Positions 7,573 through 16,277 of a stretch of DNA of 23,536 bases are shown in pieces. The stretch spans positions 1-23,536 of the forward strand of contig CAKOLG010000019.1 of NCBI GenBank assembly GCA_934096175.1, in the 5' to 3' direction. Source of the stretch: an uncultured Bacilli bacterium (GTDB lineage: Bacteria > Bacillota_I > Bacilli_A > RF39 > UBA660). The notes below the pieces were generated by a model, which worked only from the letters and a program-made list of their open reading frames with translations, had not been told where the DNA came from and made no database searches. The stretch's first letter is position 1; each line of letters begins with the position of its first letter. A program made the translations under genes and the position numbers.

Positions 7573-9123
7573 TTAGTTGACTTCTTTTAGACATTCAATA
7601 TTTATTTTTTTATAACCATTTTTTAATTTCTTTAATTCTGCTTCAATCATTTGACACACTTCATCATTATATTTTGAATCACTTTCAATTATAACTTTTT
7701 GTTTTTTTATTTTTTCATAAATTGTCTCATCATTTTCTATAATATAAAGTCTCACATAAAGATAAAATAAATCTATCTTAGCTTCAAAAATATTATGTAA
7801 AGCCGCAATATCAAAATATTCAATTGCTTTATGTAAATCCTGTTTTACACCGATATTATATTCCCCGTTTTGATAAAAGTATTTTGCTAAATTATAATAA
7901 GCATAATAACAAGTAGTACGATAATTACTTTCAAGAGACTTATTATAATAATTGAATGCTTCTTTTAAATCTTTAACTATAATACCTTTTCGGTAATATT
8001 CTCCAACTTTATTACAAGCCCAACTTTCACCTAAATTTGCGGCTTTTAAATAATTATCAAAAGCTTTATCATAGTTTTTTTCATCTTCATAAATTCTGCC
8101 AATATTATTAAAAGCATACGCATAATTATTTAAACTTGCTTTTTTAAAATAAACAAGTGCTTCAGAAAGATTTTTCTCTAAAGGATGAATTCCTTTATAA
8201 TACATTATTCCAATAGTATTACACGCTGCAACATTACCAAGATCATATGATTTCTTTAAATATTCATACCCAAGTTCTAAATCTGACATAGATCCCGTAC
8301 CAATTAACTTATTTATTAACATTCGACCAATCATATAATTAGCTCCTGCATGTTCTAAATCTGCTGCTTTTTTCAAATACACGAAAGCTTCATCATAACG
8401 TGGATATCCTTTAAAGTAACCATAAAATTCATTTGTTCCCATTTCAAAATTAGCATAGGCATTTCCATTTTGTGCCAACGTTTTTAATGAATAATCATAA
8501 TTAATTCCTTCTTTTAACTTTAATTCTAAATAATCTTTCAAACTAACAGAACTTATACTTGTATTATTTAAAATATTTTCAATTACTTCCTTTTTTAATT
8601 CTTCTTCATACAATGGTTGCTTCTTATATAAAACAATAAAAATTAATTCCTCTACTAAAGCTTCATAAATATTTTCTCTGTTAACTAAAGTATTTAACTT
8701 CATAGTAAACTTAATATCTAAATCTTTATCATTTTTAGCAAGATTATATAACTTTTGACATAACATTTTAGCACTATTACTATTATTAATAAACTCTATT
8801 TTTTCATCATTAATTACATAAATATCACTATCAATTATACTTAATATACCTATAATATTATCACAAAATTCCAAACTACTTTTTCTATATCTTTTTTGTT
8901 TATTTAAAAATATTTGTTTATATTCACTTCCAATACTACGACAACCAACACAATAGTTATTTACTGTTGTATCATTAATATCACTAACACCAAATAAAGT
9001 ACAAAATATTTCTGTTTGCAACGCAGATGATTTATTTTTTGATAATTCCTTTATAATTCGAAATAAATTACCTAAACTTAAATGATTATCATTACTATTT
9101 AATTTAATATATTGCTTTCTCAT
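7573..9123 (-). CDS. Sel1-like repeat protein with an unrecognised N-terminal domain
   Basis: Protein of 516 residues. Roughly residues 215-440 hold about six Sel1/TPR-type units (for example EAFVYLKKAADLEHAGANYMI and EALVYFKKASLNN), a protein-interaction solenoid. The first 200 residues form a separate, unrecognised domain with the motif NNYCVGCRSIG (C58 and C61) inside a segment that could be helix-turn-helix-like. There is no signal peptide or transmembrane segment. The start is taken at 9123 because GGTGA, which fits the extended Shine-Dalgarno, lies 5 nt upstream; an ATG six codons earlier (9141) has no ribosome site. It is divergent from the symporter gene and 53 bp upstream of hemW. 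Function is unknown; Sel1 proteins often scaffold signalling or envelope complexes. Confidence 0.7.
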   Translation of the reverse strand: MRKQYIKLNSNDNHLSLGNLFRIIKELSKNKSSALQTEIFCTLFGVSDINDTTVNNYCVGCRSIGSEYKQIFLNKQKRYRKSSLEFCDNIIGILSIIDSDIYVINDEKIEFINNSNSAKMLCQKLYNLAKNDKDLDIKFTMKLNTLVNRENIYEALVEELIFIVLYKKQPLYEEELKKEVIENILNNTSISSVSLKDYLELKLKEGINYDYSLKTLAQNGNAYANFEMGTNEFYGYFKGYPRYDEAFVYLKKAADLEHAGANYMIGRMLINKLIGTGSMSDLELGYEYLKKSYDLGNVAACNTIGIMYYKGIHPLEKNLSEALVYFKKASLNNYAYAFNNIGRIYEDEKNYDKAFDNYLKAANLGESWACNKVGEYYRKGIIVKDLKEAFNYYNKSLESNYRTTCYYAYYNLAKYFYQNGEYNIGVKQDLHKAIEYFDIAALHNIFEAKIDLFYLYVRLYIIENDETIYEKIKKQKVIIESDSKYNDEVCQMIEAELKKLKNGYKKINIECLKEVN

Positions 9124-9250
9124 TTTTTTCACCAAATTCATTTTATCATATTTTGTGGATTTTTTAACTTTTTTTAAAATAAAGTGTGGATTATACTATT
9201 TTAATTTTATTTCTTTTAGGAATATTATTTTACTAAGAGGAGGATTTTTT

Positions 9251-10504
9251 ATGAAAAAATTTTGGAAAAATTATAAACAAACTATAATTTTATTATTATC
9301 ATTAATTATAGGAGTTATTGTAGGATTAATTTTTAAAGATAAAGCAAATATTCTACGACCATTTGGTGATTTATTTATGAACATGATGTTTGTTCTCATA
9401 GTACCATTAATCTTTTTAACTTTAACAACATCAATTGCTAAAATCAAACAACCAAAAAGACTTAGCAAGGTTCTGACAAGCATTGTCGTTATCTTTGTTA
9501 TTACTTCCCTAATTGCTGTTGTTATAGGATTAGTATCTACATATTCTATTAAATTAGTAAAACCAGAAGACACTAATGCTATAAAAGAAACTTTAACAGA
9601 TGGTTCAGAAAAAAATGATATTGAGTTAAATATCTTAGAAAGAACAGTTGCAGCAATTAGCGTTGATGATTTCTCAGCTATTTTATCTAAAAATAATATT
9701 ATTGCTCTTGTAATAATATCTATTTGTGTAGGTATTGCAATAAACAAATTAGGTAAAGAAGCAAAGGCATTAGAAGATGTTTTAAATGCAGCTAATAAAG
9801 TTGTCTTAAAATTAGTAGACTTTGCTTACATTTATGCACCATTTGGCTTAGGATGCTACTTTGCATCATTAATTGGAACGTTTGGTGCCGAAATTGCCGT
9901 TGGTTACGCTAAAACATTTATTATTTACTTAATAGTTGCAATATTATTTTATATTATATTCTATAGTTTATATGCATTTATTGCTGGTGGTAAAAAAGGT
10001 GTCAAATTATTTTGGCAAAATATATTGCCAGCTACAGCAACTTCAATTTCAACTTGTTCATCAGCAGCTTCTATTCCTGTAAACATCAAATGTGCCAAAA
10101 ATATTGGTGTATCAAACGATATAGCTGAAACAATTATTCCTTTAGGAACAAGTTTCCATAAAGATGGTTCAATTATCGGTAGCGTTTTTAAAATAATGTT
10201 TTTAGCTTATCTATTTGGTACTGATGTGTTCTCTTTTAGTGGAATTACTACAGTAATTGGTACTGCTTTAGTCGCTAACTTACTAATAACTGCTGTTCCT
10301 GTTGGTGGTGGCACAATATCAGAAATGATGATTATTTCTATGATGGGCTTCCCTGTTGGAGCATTACCTATTTTGACAATAATTGCCACAATAATTGATC
10401 CACCTGCAACGATGTTAAATGTTGTTGGTGATGCATCATCTTCAATGCTTGTCGCACGCATCGTAGATGGTAAAGACTGGCTAGAACAAAAAAAAGTTTC
10501 TTAA
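9251..10504 (+). CDS. Dicarboxylate/amino acid:cation symporter (DAACS/GltP family)
   Basis: Integral membrane protein of 417 residues, with 8 transmembrane segments and two re-entrant hairpins expected for the family. Hallmarks: the serine-rich first hairpin (TSISTCSSAAS, about 264-274), PLGTSFHKDGS (297-307, where relatives usually have PLGATINMDG), and DPPATMLNVVGD (383-394). At the Arg that pairs with the acidic side chain of Asp/Glu in GltPh (R397), this protein has A386; the neighbouring Asp, Thr and Asn are kept. Known members take up glutamate, aspartate, C4-dicarboxylates or neutral amino acids with Na+ or H+. The missing Arg argues against a classical Glu/Asp carrier and fits a neutral amino acid (inference). 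AGAGGAGGA lies just before the ATG at 9251, which rules out the longer frame from 9155. This is the only clear plus-strand gene in the window. Confidence 0.88.
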   Translation: MKKFWKNYKQTIILLLSLIIGVIVGLIFKDKANILRPFGDLFMNMMFVLIVPLIFLTLTTSIAKIKQPKRLSKVLTSIVVIFVITSLIAVVIGLVSTYSIKLVKPEDTNAIKETLTDGSEKNDIELNILERTVAAISVDDFSAILSKNNIIALVIISICVGIAINKLGKEAKALEDVLNAANKVVLKLVDFAYIYAPFGLGCYFASLIGTFGAEIAVGYAKTFIIYLIVAILFYIIFYSLYAFIAGGKKGVKLFWQNILPATATSISTCSSAASIPVNIKCAKNIGVSNDIAETIIPLGTSFHKDGSIIGSVFKIMFLAYLFGTDVFSFSGITTVIGTALVANLLITAVPVGGGTISEMMIISMMGFPVGALPILTIIATIIDPPATMLNVVGDASSSMLVARIVDGKDWLEQKKVS

Positions 10505-10510
10505 AAAAAT

Positions 10511-10551
10511 AAAAAATTGTAAATTCACAAATCGAATTTACAATTTTTTTT
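10511..10551. terminator. Bidirectional terminator between symporter and PFOR genes
   Basis: AATTGTAAATTC (10515-10526) pairs with GAATTTACAATT (10534-10545), 12 bp extended by flanking A/T pairs, around a 7-nt loop. An A-run on the left and a T-run on the right allow it to serve both converging genes. Confidence 0.85.
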
Positions 10552-10565
10552 ATTAAATAAAATAA

Positions 10566-13500
10566 TTATTTGTCTTGTTTATTACTTAAATTTTTATAAT
10601 AATTATACCTTTTCATCGCTTCTTCTTTATTAAGTTCTAATATATCTTTTGCTGCTTCTGGATTTTTCTTTATCAAACTACTATATCTTACTTCATTTTT
10701 TAATAAATCTTCATATTTAGTAAAATCTGGTTCACGACTATCAATAGTTAAAACCTCATTTTCTGGATTATATCTCATCAAAGTTGTATAACCACAATCT
10801 ACCACTAACTTTTGCTCTGCAGTCGCATTACTCATGCCACCTCTTATACCTTGTTCAATACAAGGACTATAGGCAATAATTATTGATGGACCAACATGTT
10901 CCTCAGCTTCTTTAAATGCTTTAATAGTTTGCATAAAATTACTACCAAAAGATACACTAGCAACATAACAATTTGGATAACTCATTGCAATTTTAAATAA
11001 ATCTTTTTTTGCAGTTTTCTTACCCGTATCAGCAAATTGTGCCACTTGCCCAATTCTTGATGACTTACTAGCTTGTCCGCCCGTATTAGAATATACTTCT
11101 GTATCAAGTACTAAAATATTAACATTTTCTCCACTTGATAAAACATGATCAATTCCGCCAAAACCAATATCATAAGCCCAGCCATCTCCACCAATAGTCC
11201 ATACACTACGTGCTGGAATATAAGCAATTAAATCTTTAATTTCTTCTGGTAACTCTTTTTCTTCCAATAATTTATTTTTAATATCACTTGTAACCACAAA
11301 ATCATTTTTATTTAATATCCATTGTTCATATAACTCTTTTACTTGAGGTGTAACTATGTTAAGTGAATTTTTCATCACTTTTTCAATTCGATCTCTCATT
11401 TTATTATAACTTAACAAAATTCCTAAACCAAATTCGGCATTATCTTCAAACAATGAATTAGCCCAAGGAATTAAATATGGTGTACTTGGAACACTTCCAC
11501 CATAAATAGAAGAGCAACCTGTAGCATTAGCAATTACTAACTTTTCACCAAATAATTGTGTTAATAATTTTATATAAGGTGTTTCTCCACATCCTGCACA
11601 TGCTCCACTAAACTCAAATTTTGTTTTTTCAAATTGACTTCCTTTAATTGTGAATTTAGCCATTAAATCTTTAGGATTTTCTTTTTCATCAAACACTTCT
11701 TGAGCATATAAAGCTTTTTTCTCATCATACAATCCAAGCTCTAAAGCTTTTTTACCACCCTTACCAGGACAAATATTAATACATAACCCACAATTAGTAC
11801 AATCAGCTTCACTAACTACTATTTCATATTTATAATCAGGTTTCCCAATCATTGGTACACCATTTTCCGTATTTACAATTGGTCTTATTACAGCATGTGG
11901 ACACACAATCGCACATTGGCCGCACTGTATACAAGCTTCACTATTCCATTTTGGAACAAAATTAGCTACTTTTCTCTTTTCTTTCTTTGAAAGTCCACAA
12001 GGGAAAGTGCCATCTCGATACGGAACTAAATCAGAAACTTTTAATAAATCCCCTTTTCTTTTTTCAATCATATCAAAAACAGTTTCATTTTCTATAGCAT
12101 CACTAACATTATAAGTAAACTCTTCTTGGATAAAAGTCAAATTATCCATAGCTTCTTTTATAGCATGCTTATTCGCACTAATAACTTCATCACCCTTTGT
12201 ACAAAATTGTTTCTCAATTGATTTACTTACAACATCTATAGCATTAGGATAATCAATGAAATTAAGAATAATCATTTCCATTATTTTACTTATTTTTCCC
12301 TTTATACCAGCTTCTGTTGCTATTTTATCTGCATCAATAATATATAATTTAACATTTCTATCTACTAAAATATTTTTAAAATTATCTGGTAAATAATCAT
12401 TCATATTTTTATGGACAGTATTTATAACTACAATACCATCATTTTTAATATCACTAATCATATCAAATTTAAAAATATATTCTTCTTTTGTAATAACAAC
12501 TAAATCAGGATTAGTTACATAATAAGGAGCATTTATAGGTTTATCTCCTATTCTTAAATTACATATAGTAACTCCACCACTTTTTTTAGAATCATATTGA
12601 TTATAACTTTGTACAAACTTATCAGTACTACTACCAACTATCTTTATAATATCTTTACTAGTACTAACCATTCCGTCACTACCAAAACCAAATATTTTTA
12701 TTTCTTTAGTACCTAAATCAATTTCATAAGGTTCTATTTCTAAACTTAAATTAGTTACATCATCATTAATTCCAATAGTAAAATTATCTTTTAATGAACC
12801 ATTTAACATTTTAAATACTGCATAAATTTGATCCGGTGTCGTATTTTTACTTGATAAACCATATCGACCACCCACAATATTAATATTTTTTTTCTTTAGT
12901 GCACTACAAACATCCAAATAAAGTGGTTCTCCTACACTACCTGCTTCTTTAGTACGATCAAGAACTGCAATATTTTTAACACTTATTGGTAAAACGTTCA
13001 ATAAATACTTTGTACTAAAAGGTCTATATAAATGAACTTCTACAAGACCAACCTTATCTCCTTTGGCAATTAAATCATTTACCACTAATTTAATCGTATC
13101 ACAAACACTTCCCATAGCAACAATAACATTTAAAGCATCTTTACTACCATAATAGTTAAAAGGATGATAATCTTTTCCAGTTAAATCATTTATCTGTTCC
13201 ATATATGAATTTACAATATCAGGCATTGCATTATATAATTCATTTCTCGCTTCCACAGATTGAAAATAAATATCTTCATTTTCTGCCATTCCCTTTTGTA
13301 TATTATTTCCAACATTCAACATTCTGCTTCTAAATTCCGCTACTTTAGTAAAATCTATTAATTTTATCAAATCTTCCTTACCAAGTTCACTAATTTTATT
13401 GACTTCATGACTGGTTCTAAAACCATCAAAGAAATGTAAAAATGGTAGACTACCTTTAATTGCACTTAGATGGGCAACAGTAGCAATATTATGTACATCT

Positions 13501-13937
13501 TCAACATTTGTTGAAGCCAAAATACAAAAACCAGTTTGTCTTACCGCATACACATCTGAATGATCACCAAAAATAGATAACGCATGCGTCGCTAATGTTC
13601 TTGCCGCTACATGAATAACTCCTGGTAAACATTCACCCGCCATTTTATACATATTAGGAATCATTAACAATAATCCTTGACTTGCTGTAAAAGTAGTTGC
13701 CAAAGAACCTGCTAATAAAGCCCCATGCATTGTCCCAGCAGCACCTGCCTCACTTTGCATCTCAACTACTTTAACAGTATCTCCAAATATATTTTCTTCT
13801 AACGCATTACTAATTATATCTACTTCCGTAGCCATTGGACTACTAGGAGTTATTGGATAAATACTAGCAAACTCACTAAACATATAAGCTGCATCTGCAC
13901 ACGCTTTATTTCCATCAACTATTTTATATTCTTTCAT
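10566..13937 (-). CDS. nifJ: Pyruvate:ferredoxin (flavodoxin) oxidoreductase, single-chain
   Basis: Single-chain PFOR of 1123 residues (relatives are about 1170-1190). It converts pyruvate, CoA and oxidised ferredoxin to acetyl-CoA, CO2 and reduced ferredoxin in the cytoplasm of anaerobes. The N-terminus has the substrate/TPP domain (ASIYPITPSSPMAT). A bacterial ferredoxin-like domain carries two 4Fe-4S motifs: C669, C672, C675, C679 and C713, C716, C719, C723. The proximal cluster and TPP region start at ACAGCGETPY (C780, C783). TPP/Mg2+ motifs are GGDGW (916-920) and SNTGGQAS (950-957). All expected domains are present and no frameshift is seen. The ATG overlaps the TGA of the upstream gene (ATGA), and AGGAGG lies inside that gene's last codons, so translation is coupled. 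A bidirectional terminator follows. Confidence 0.96.
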   Translation of the reverse strand: MKEYKIVDGNKACADAAYMFSEFASIYPITPSSPMATEVDIISNALEENIFGDTVKVVEMQSEAGAAGTMHGALLAGSLATTFTASQGLLLMIPNMYKMAGECLPGVIHVAARTLATHALSIFGDHSDVYAVRQTGFCILASTNVEDVHNIATVAHLSAIKGSLPFLHFFDGFRTSHEVNKISELGKEDLIKLIDFTKVAEFRSRMLNVGNNIQKGMAENEDIYFQSVEARNELYNAMPDIVNSYMEQINDLTGKDYHPFNYYGSKDALNVIVAMGSVCDTIKLVVNDLIAKGDKVGLVEVHLYRPFSTKYLLNVLPISVKNIAVLDRTKEAGSVGEPLYLDVCSALKKKNINIVGGRYGLSSKNTTPDQIYAVFKMLNGSLKDNFTIGINDDVTNLSLEIEPYEIDLGTKEIKIFGFGSDGMVSTSKDIIKIVGSSTDKFVQSYNQYDSKKSGGVTICNLRIGDKPINAPYYVTNPDLVVITKEEYIFKFDMISDIKNDGIVVINTVHKNMNDYLPDNFKNILVDRNVKLYIIDADKIATEAGIKGKISKIMEMIILNFIDYPNAIDVVSKSIEKQFCTKGDEVISANKHAIKEAMDNLTFIQEEFTYNVSDAIENETVFDMIEKRKGDLLKVSDLVPYRDGTFPCGLSKKEKRKVANFVPKWNSEACIQCGQCAIVCPHAVIRPIVNTENGVPMIGKPDYKYEIVVSEADCTNCGLCINICPGKGGKKALELGLYDEKKALYAQEVFDEKENPKDLMAKFTIKGSQFEKTKFEFSGACAGCGETPYIKLLTQLFGEKLVIANATGCSSIYGGSVPSTPYLIPWANSLFEDNAEFGLGILLSYNKMRDRIEKVMKNSLNIVTPQVKELYEQWILNKNDFVVTSDIKNKLLEEKELPEEIKDLIAYIPARSVWTIGGDGWAYDIGFGGIDHVLSSGENVNILVLDTEVYSNTGGQASKSSRIGQVAQFADTGKKTAKKDLFKIAMSYPNCYVASVSFGSNFMQTIKAFKEAEEHVGPSIIIAYSPCIEQGIRGGMSNATAEQKLVVDCGYTTLMRYNPENEVLTIDSREPDFTKYEDLLKNEVRYSSLIKKNPEAAKDILELNKEEAMKRYNYYKNLSNKQDK

Positions 13938-15139
13938 CTTTTACCTCCTAAAATATTTTCTTCTACAGTATTTCCAAAATATTCCGCTTCATTTTCAATT
14001 GTTTCTAAATAACATTCAGTTACATTATCTAACCAATAAACATTACCATCAGAAAGAGGAGCATGAATATCTCTTATATCTGCAATCGTTTGAGCTCCCA
14101 TCTCATAATACTTAACCATTTCAGTACAAAATTCTATCAACCCTTCAATATCTCCATCAAAACTTCGAAATTGAACTCCATTATCCCTTAAACCAGCTGG
14201 ATTATGTTTTTCATTAAATTGAATACTGTCAAAATTACTTTCTGCTTGAATAATTGCTTTTAATAAACATCTATCTAGATTAAATAAATCGGCATAATAA
14301 GCTATGCTTTCAAAATACTTACGCTTATCAAGTATAACATTACCCGCTTCATCATACCTCCTAGTTTCCTCCAAGCCTTCCCTAGGTTTTAATACTTCTT
14401 TTTCTGTTAAATTAAAATCACTAGGAATCTGTTTAATATGACGAACAGCTAAAAGTAATAAGTGTTCCTCACTATTTCCATGAACCGGTAACCTTTTACA
14501 TTTAACACCTGGAATAGTTAATTTATTTAAATATTCCTCACTCATAAAGTTATCAGTTAACTCAACTATTTTATCATAAACAACATTATAATCAACGCAA
14601 TAAATATCACAATACTTTTTTATAATCATTTGTCTTTCTTTATTAATATTACTCTCTTCAATAATATTATTATCACTTAATGTATTTTGAACATTTAAAT
14701 CATTAACATATAACATATTATCACTATTTAATAGAATATAATTTTCTTTTTTTTCACTCGTTTCTAAATCTGCTTCAGTAATTACCGTCGTATCAATTAT
14801 TTTTTCAGTTTTATCAGCAGTTAAAAAATTATAAAGAGTAACAACAGAAACTAATACTCCCCCAATAATTACACATTTTCCTATAGCTTTTACCTTTTCC
14901 TTAGTATGACGATAATTATAAGGATTTGAATGCTTTAAACTATATTTACGTACTCCACTATTATTTAAAGATTGTTTTTGAAACTTAATTTGCCTTTTAT
15001 AAGCAATATGTGAATCTCTATAATATTTTCTTAATCGTAATATATCTTGATCACTTAACTTAAAAAAAGCATTTCCATCATCAAAATAATACCCATCCAT
15101 AGTAATATTATTAACTCTTATCTTTGTTATATCTATCAT
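13934..15139 (-). CDS. Membrane-anchored lysozyme-fold (SLT/glucosaminidase-like) protein
   Basis: Protein of 401 residues: a basic cytoplasmic N-terminus (1-83), one transmembrane segment (about 84-106), an acidic linker and an extracellular C-terminal lysozyme-superfamily domain (about 275-385). In that domain LLKAIIQAESNFDS places the probable catalytic Glu at 300, followed by NPAGLRDNGVQFRSF and the glucosaminidase-like HAPLSDGNVYWLDNV. It would cleave peptidoglycan or act as a wall-remodelling partner. It overlaps nifJ by ATGA and carries the nifJ ribosome site in its last codons. It is the only gene here seen to end in TGA. GGTGG lies 4 nt before the ATG, and an extended -10 lies immediately upstream. 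The lysozyme fold is likely; the exact bond cleaved is not known. Confidence 0.75.
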   Translation of the reverse strand: MIDITKIRVNNITMDGYYFDDGNAFFKLSDQDILRLRKYYRDSHIAYKRQIKFQKQSLNNSGVRKYSLKHSNPYNYRHTKEKVKAIGKCVIIGGVLVSVVTLYNFLTADKTEKIIDTTVITEADLETSEKKENYILLNSDNMLYVNDLNVQNTLSDNNIIEESNINKERQMIIKKYCDIYCVDYNVVYDKIVELTDNFMSEEYLNKLTIPGVKCKRLPVHGNSEEHLLLLAVRHIKQIPSDFNLTEKEVLKPREGLEETRRYDEAGNVILDKRKYFESIAYYADLFNLDRCLLKAIIQAESNFDSIQFNEKHNPAGLRDNGVQFRSFDGDIEGLIEFCTEMVKYYEMGAQTIADIRDIHAPLSDGNVYWLDNVTECYLETIENEAEYFGNTVEENILGGKR

Positions 15140-15154
15140 TCTACCACCATTATT

Positions 15155-15163
15155 ATTATAACA
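15155..15163 (-). promoter_or_regulatory. Extended -10 promoter element for the lysozyme-fold gene/nifJ pair
   Basis: TGTTATAAT on the minus strand (15163-15155) is a perfect -10 with a TGn extension; no good -35 is visible. The predicted start near 15148 would leave a leader of only about 9 nt. Confidence 0.4.
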
Positions 15164-15212
15164 TTAGAAATTAGACTTTTAGAAATAAAAAACTACATAT
15201 ATAATATTTTAC

Positions 15213-15242
15213 AAAAAAAAATTAAGATTACTCTTAATTTTT
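15213..15242 (-). terminator. Terminator of the LCP/Alg13/HAD-GtrA operon, overlapping the stop codon
   Basis: AAATTAAGA (15240-15232, read on the minus strand) pairs with TCTTAATTT (15227-15219), 9 bp with a 4-nt loop, followed by a T-run (complement of A 15213-15220). The TAA stop at 15236-15234 is inside the 5' arm. Confidence 0.8.
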
Positions 15243-16253
15243 CCTTTTAAAAACAAATAATTTACTAAAAACATAATTTAATATCATAATTAATATTTGA
15301 ATTATAAACGTTACTAAAACTACCCAAGTATTAGAAGTTAAACCTAATAAACTAAAGAATATAAAAGTAAGTCCCATTTCCATTAACAAAGTAAGTACTC
15401 TGGCACCAACAAATTGCATAACCTCAGCAAATATATTTTTATTCTTACTTTTAAAAACATATATTCTATTTGCTACATAAGCAAACGCAACTGCACAAAT
15501 CCACGAAATACCTACTCCTAATTGAGCCTCTAACTTATTATTAACATCAAACACCGTAAAATATAATCCCCATTTTACAAATATTGAAACAAAAGTTGTC
15601 AAACCGCCAACTATTAAATAATTCCATAATTCTTCATTTTTATGATATATACCCCAACCCCAACGCCAAAACCTTACAAAAAAATTTGGTTTATATTCAT
15701 AATACGGAATTAATTTATTTTTCTTAACTAAAATACCTTCTTTTGCTTCCTCAATCAATGGTAAATCATTTATTGAATCTGTATAAACCTTATTTATAAT
15801 ATCCTTAGGATAATTTTCATAAAACAAACGTACTTTTTCTTTGCCATGACAATTTTTCCCAATTATTTCACCAGTCTTAGTATCAAAATTCGTTGCTATC
15901 AAACATGCTACATTATATTTTTTAGCTATCGGTTCTAACCAAAAATACCCAGAAGCTGATATAATAACGTCTTTCTTATGACTTTTCTTATTTCGCCAAA
16001 AATCTTTTATTTTACGCTCATGCTTTAACCAAAAATCTTCAATTAAACCGCTCAAATCATCCGTATCTACAACAAACTTAAATATTTTACTTTTAAATTC
16101 TTCCTTAGAACATAATTTAAAAAGATATTTAATGCCATTACCTACAACAGAAAAAATCTTAAGTGGCTTTTTCTTTAACACATACATTACTAAATCTGCG
16201 CCTGAATCACCATCATAAATTGTTCCATCAAAGTCATATACATCATACTTCAT
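15234..16253 (-). CDS. HAD-family phosphatase fused to a GtrA-like membrane domain
   Basis: Protein of 339 residues with two domains. Residues 1-190 form a HAD hydrolase of the phosphoserine-phosphatase-like (IB) type: nucleophile motif D7-F-D9-G-T, then DGDSGAD, motif II ISASG (S99, S101), a Lys near 138-140 and motif IV YTDSINDLP (D159, D163). Residues 209-336 form a four-helix GtrA-like domain (WNYLIVGGLTTFVSIFVKW, AYVANRIYVFKSK, LNYVFSKLFVFKRK), a family linked to flipping polyprenyl-phosphate sugars. The inferred role is to dephosphorylate a prenyl-linked sugar phosphate and move it across the membrane. The ATG at 16253 has AGGTGA 5 nt upstream; a GTG three codons earlier is less likely. 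It is last in the operon, 24 nt after the Alg13-like gene. Confidence 0.85.
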   Translation of the reverse strand: MKYDVYDFDGTIYDGDSGADLVMYVLKKKPLKIFSVVGNGIKYLFKLCSKEEFKSKIFKFVVDTDDLSGLIEDFWLKHERKIKDFWRNKKSHKKDVIISASGYFWLEPIAKKYNVACLIATNFDTKTGEIIGKNCHGKEKVRLFYENYPKDIINKVYTDSINDLPLIEEAKEGILVKKNKLIPYYEYKPNFFVRFWRWGWGIYHKNEELWNYLIVGGLTTFVSIFVKWGLYFTVFDVNNKLEAQLGVGISWICAVAFAYVANRIYVFKSKNKNIFAEVMQFVGARVLTLLMEMGLTFIFFSLLGLTSNTWVVLVTFIIQILIMILNYVFSKLFVFKRKN

Positions 16254-16277
16254 ATTTTTCACCTACATATACTATCG

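Noticed and set aside
9271..9747. 158-codon open frame antisense to the symporter gene
   Set aside because: It lies wholly within a strong conserved symporter gene, has no ribosome site and reads as the complement of hydrophobic codons.
10207..10461. 84-codon open frame antisense to the 3' part of the symporter gene
   Set aside because: Same reason: a shadow of a conserved coding region, with no independent support.
13934..13936. TGA read as Trp (mycoplasma code 4), which would extend the lysozyme-fold protein
   Set aside because: Trp is encoded by TGG throughout, no conserved gene contains an internal TGA, and the TGA sits in a normal ATGA overlap after a good ribosome site for nifJ.
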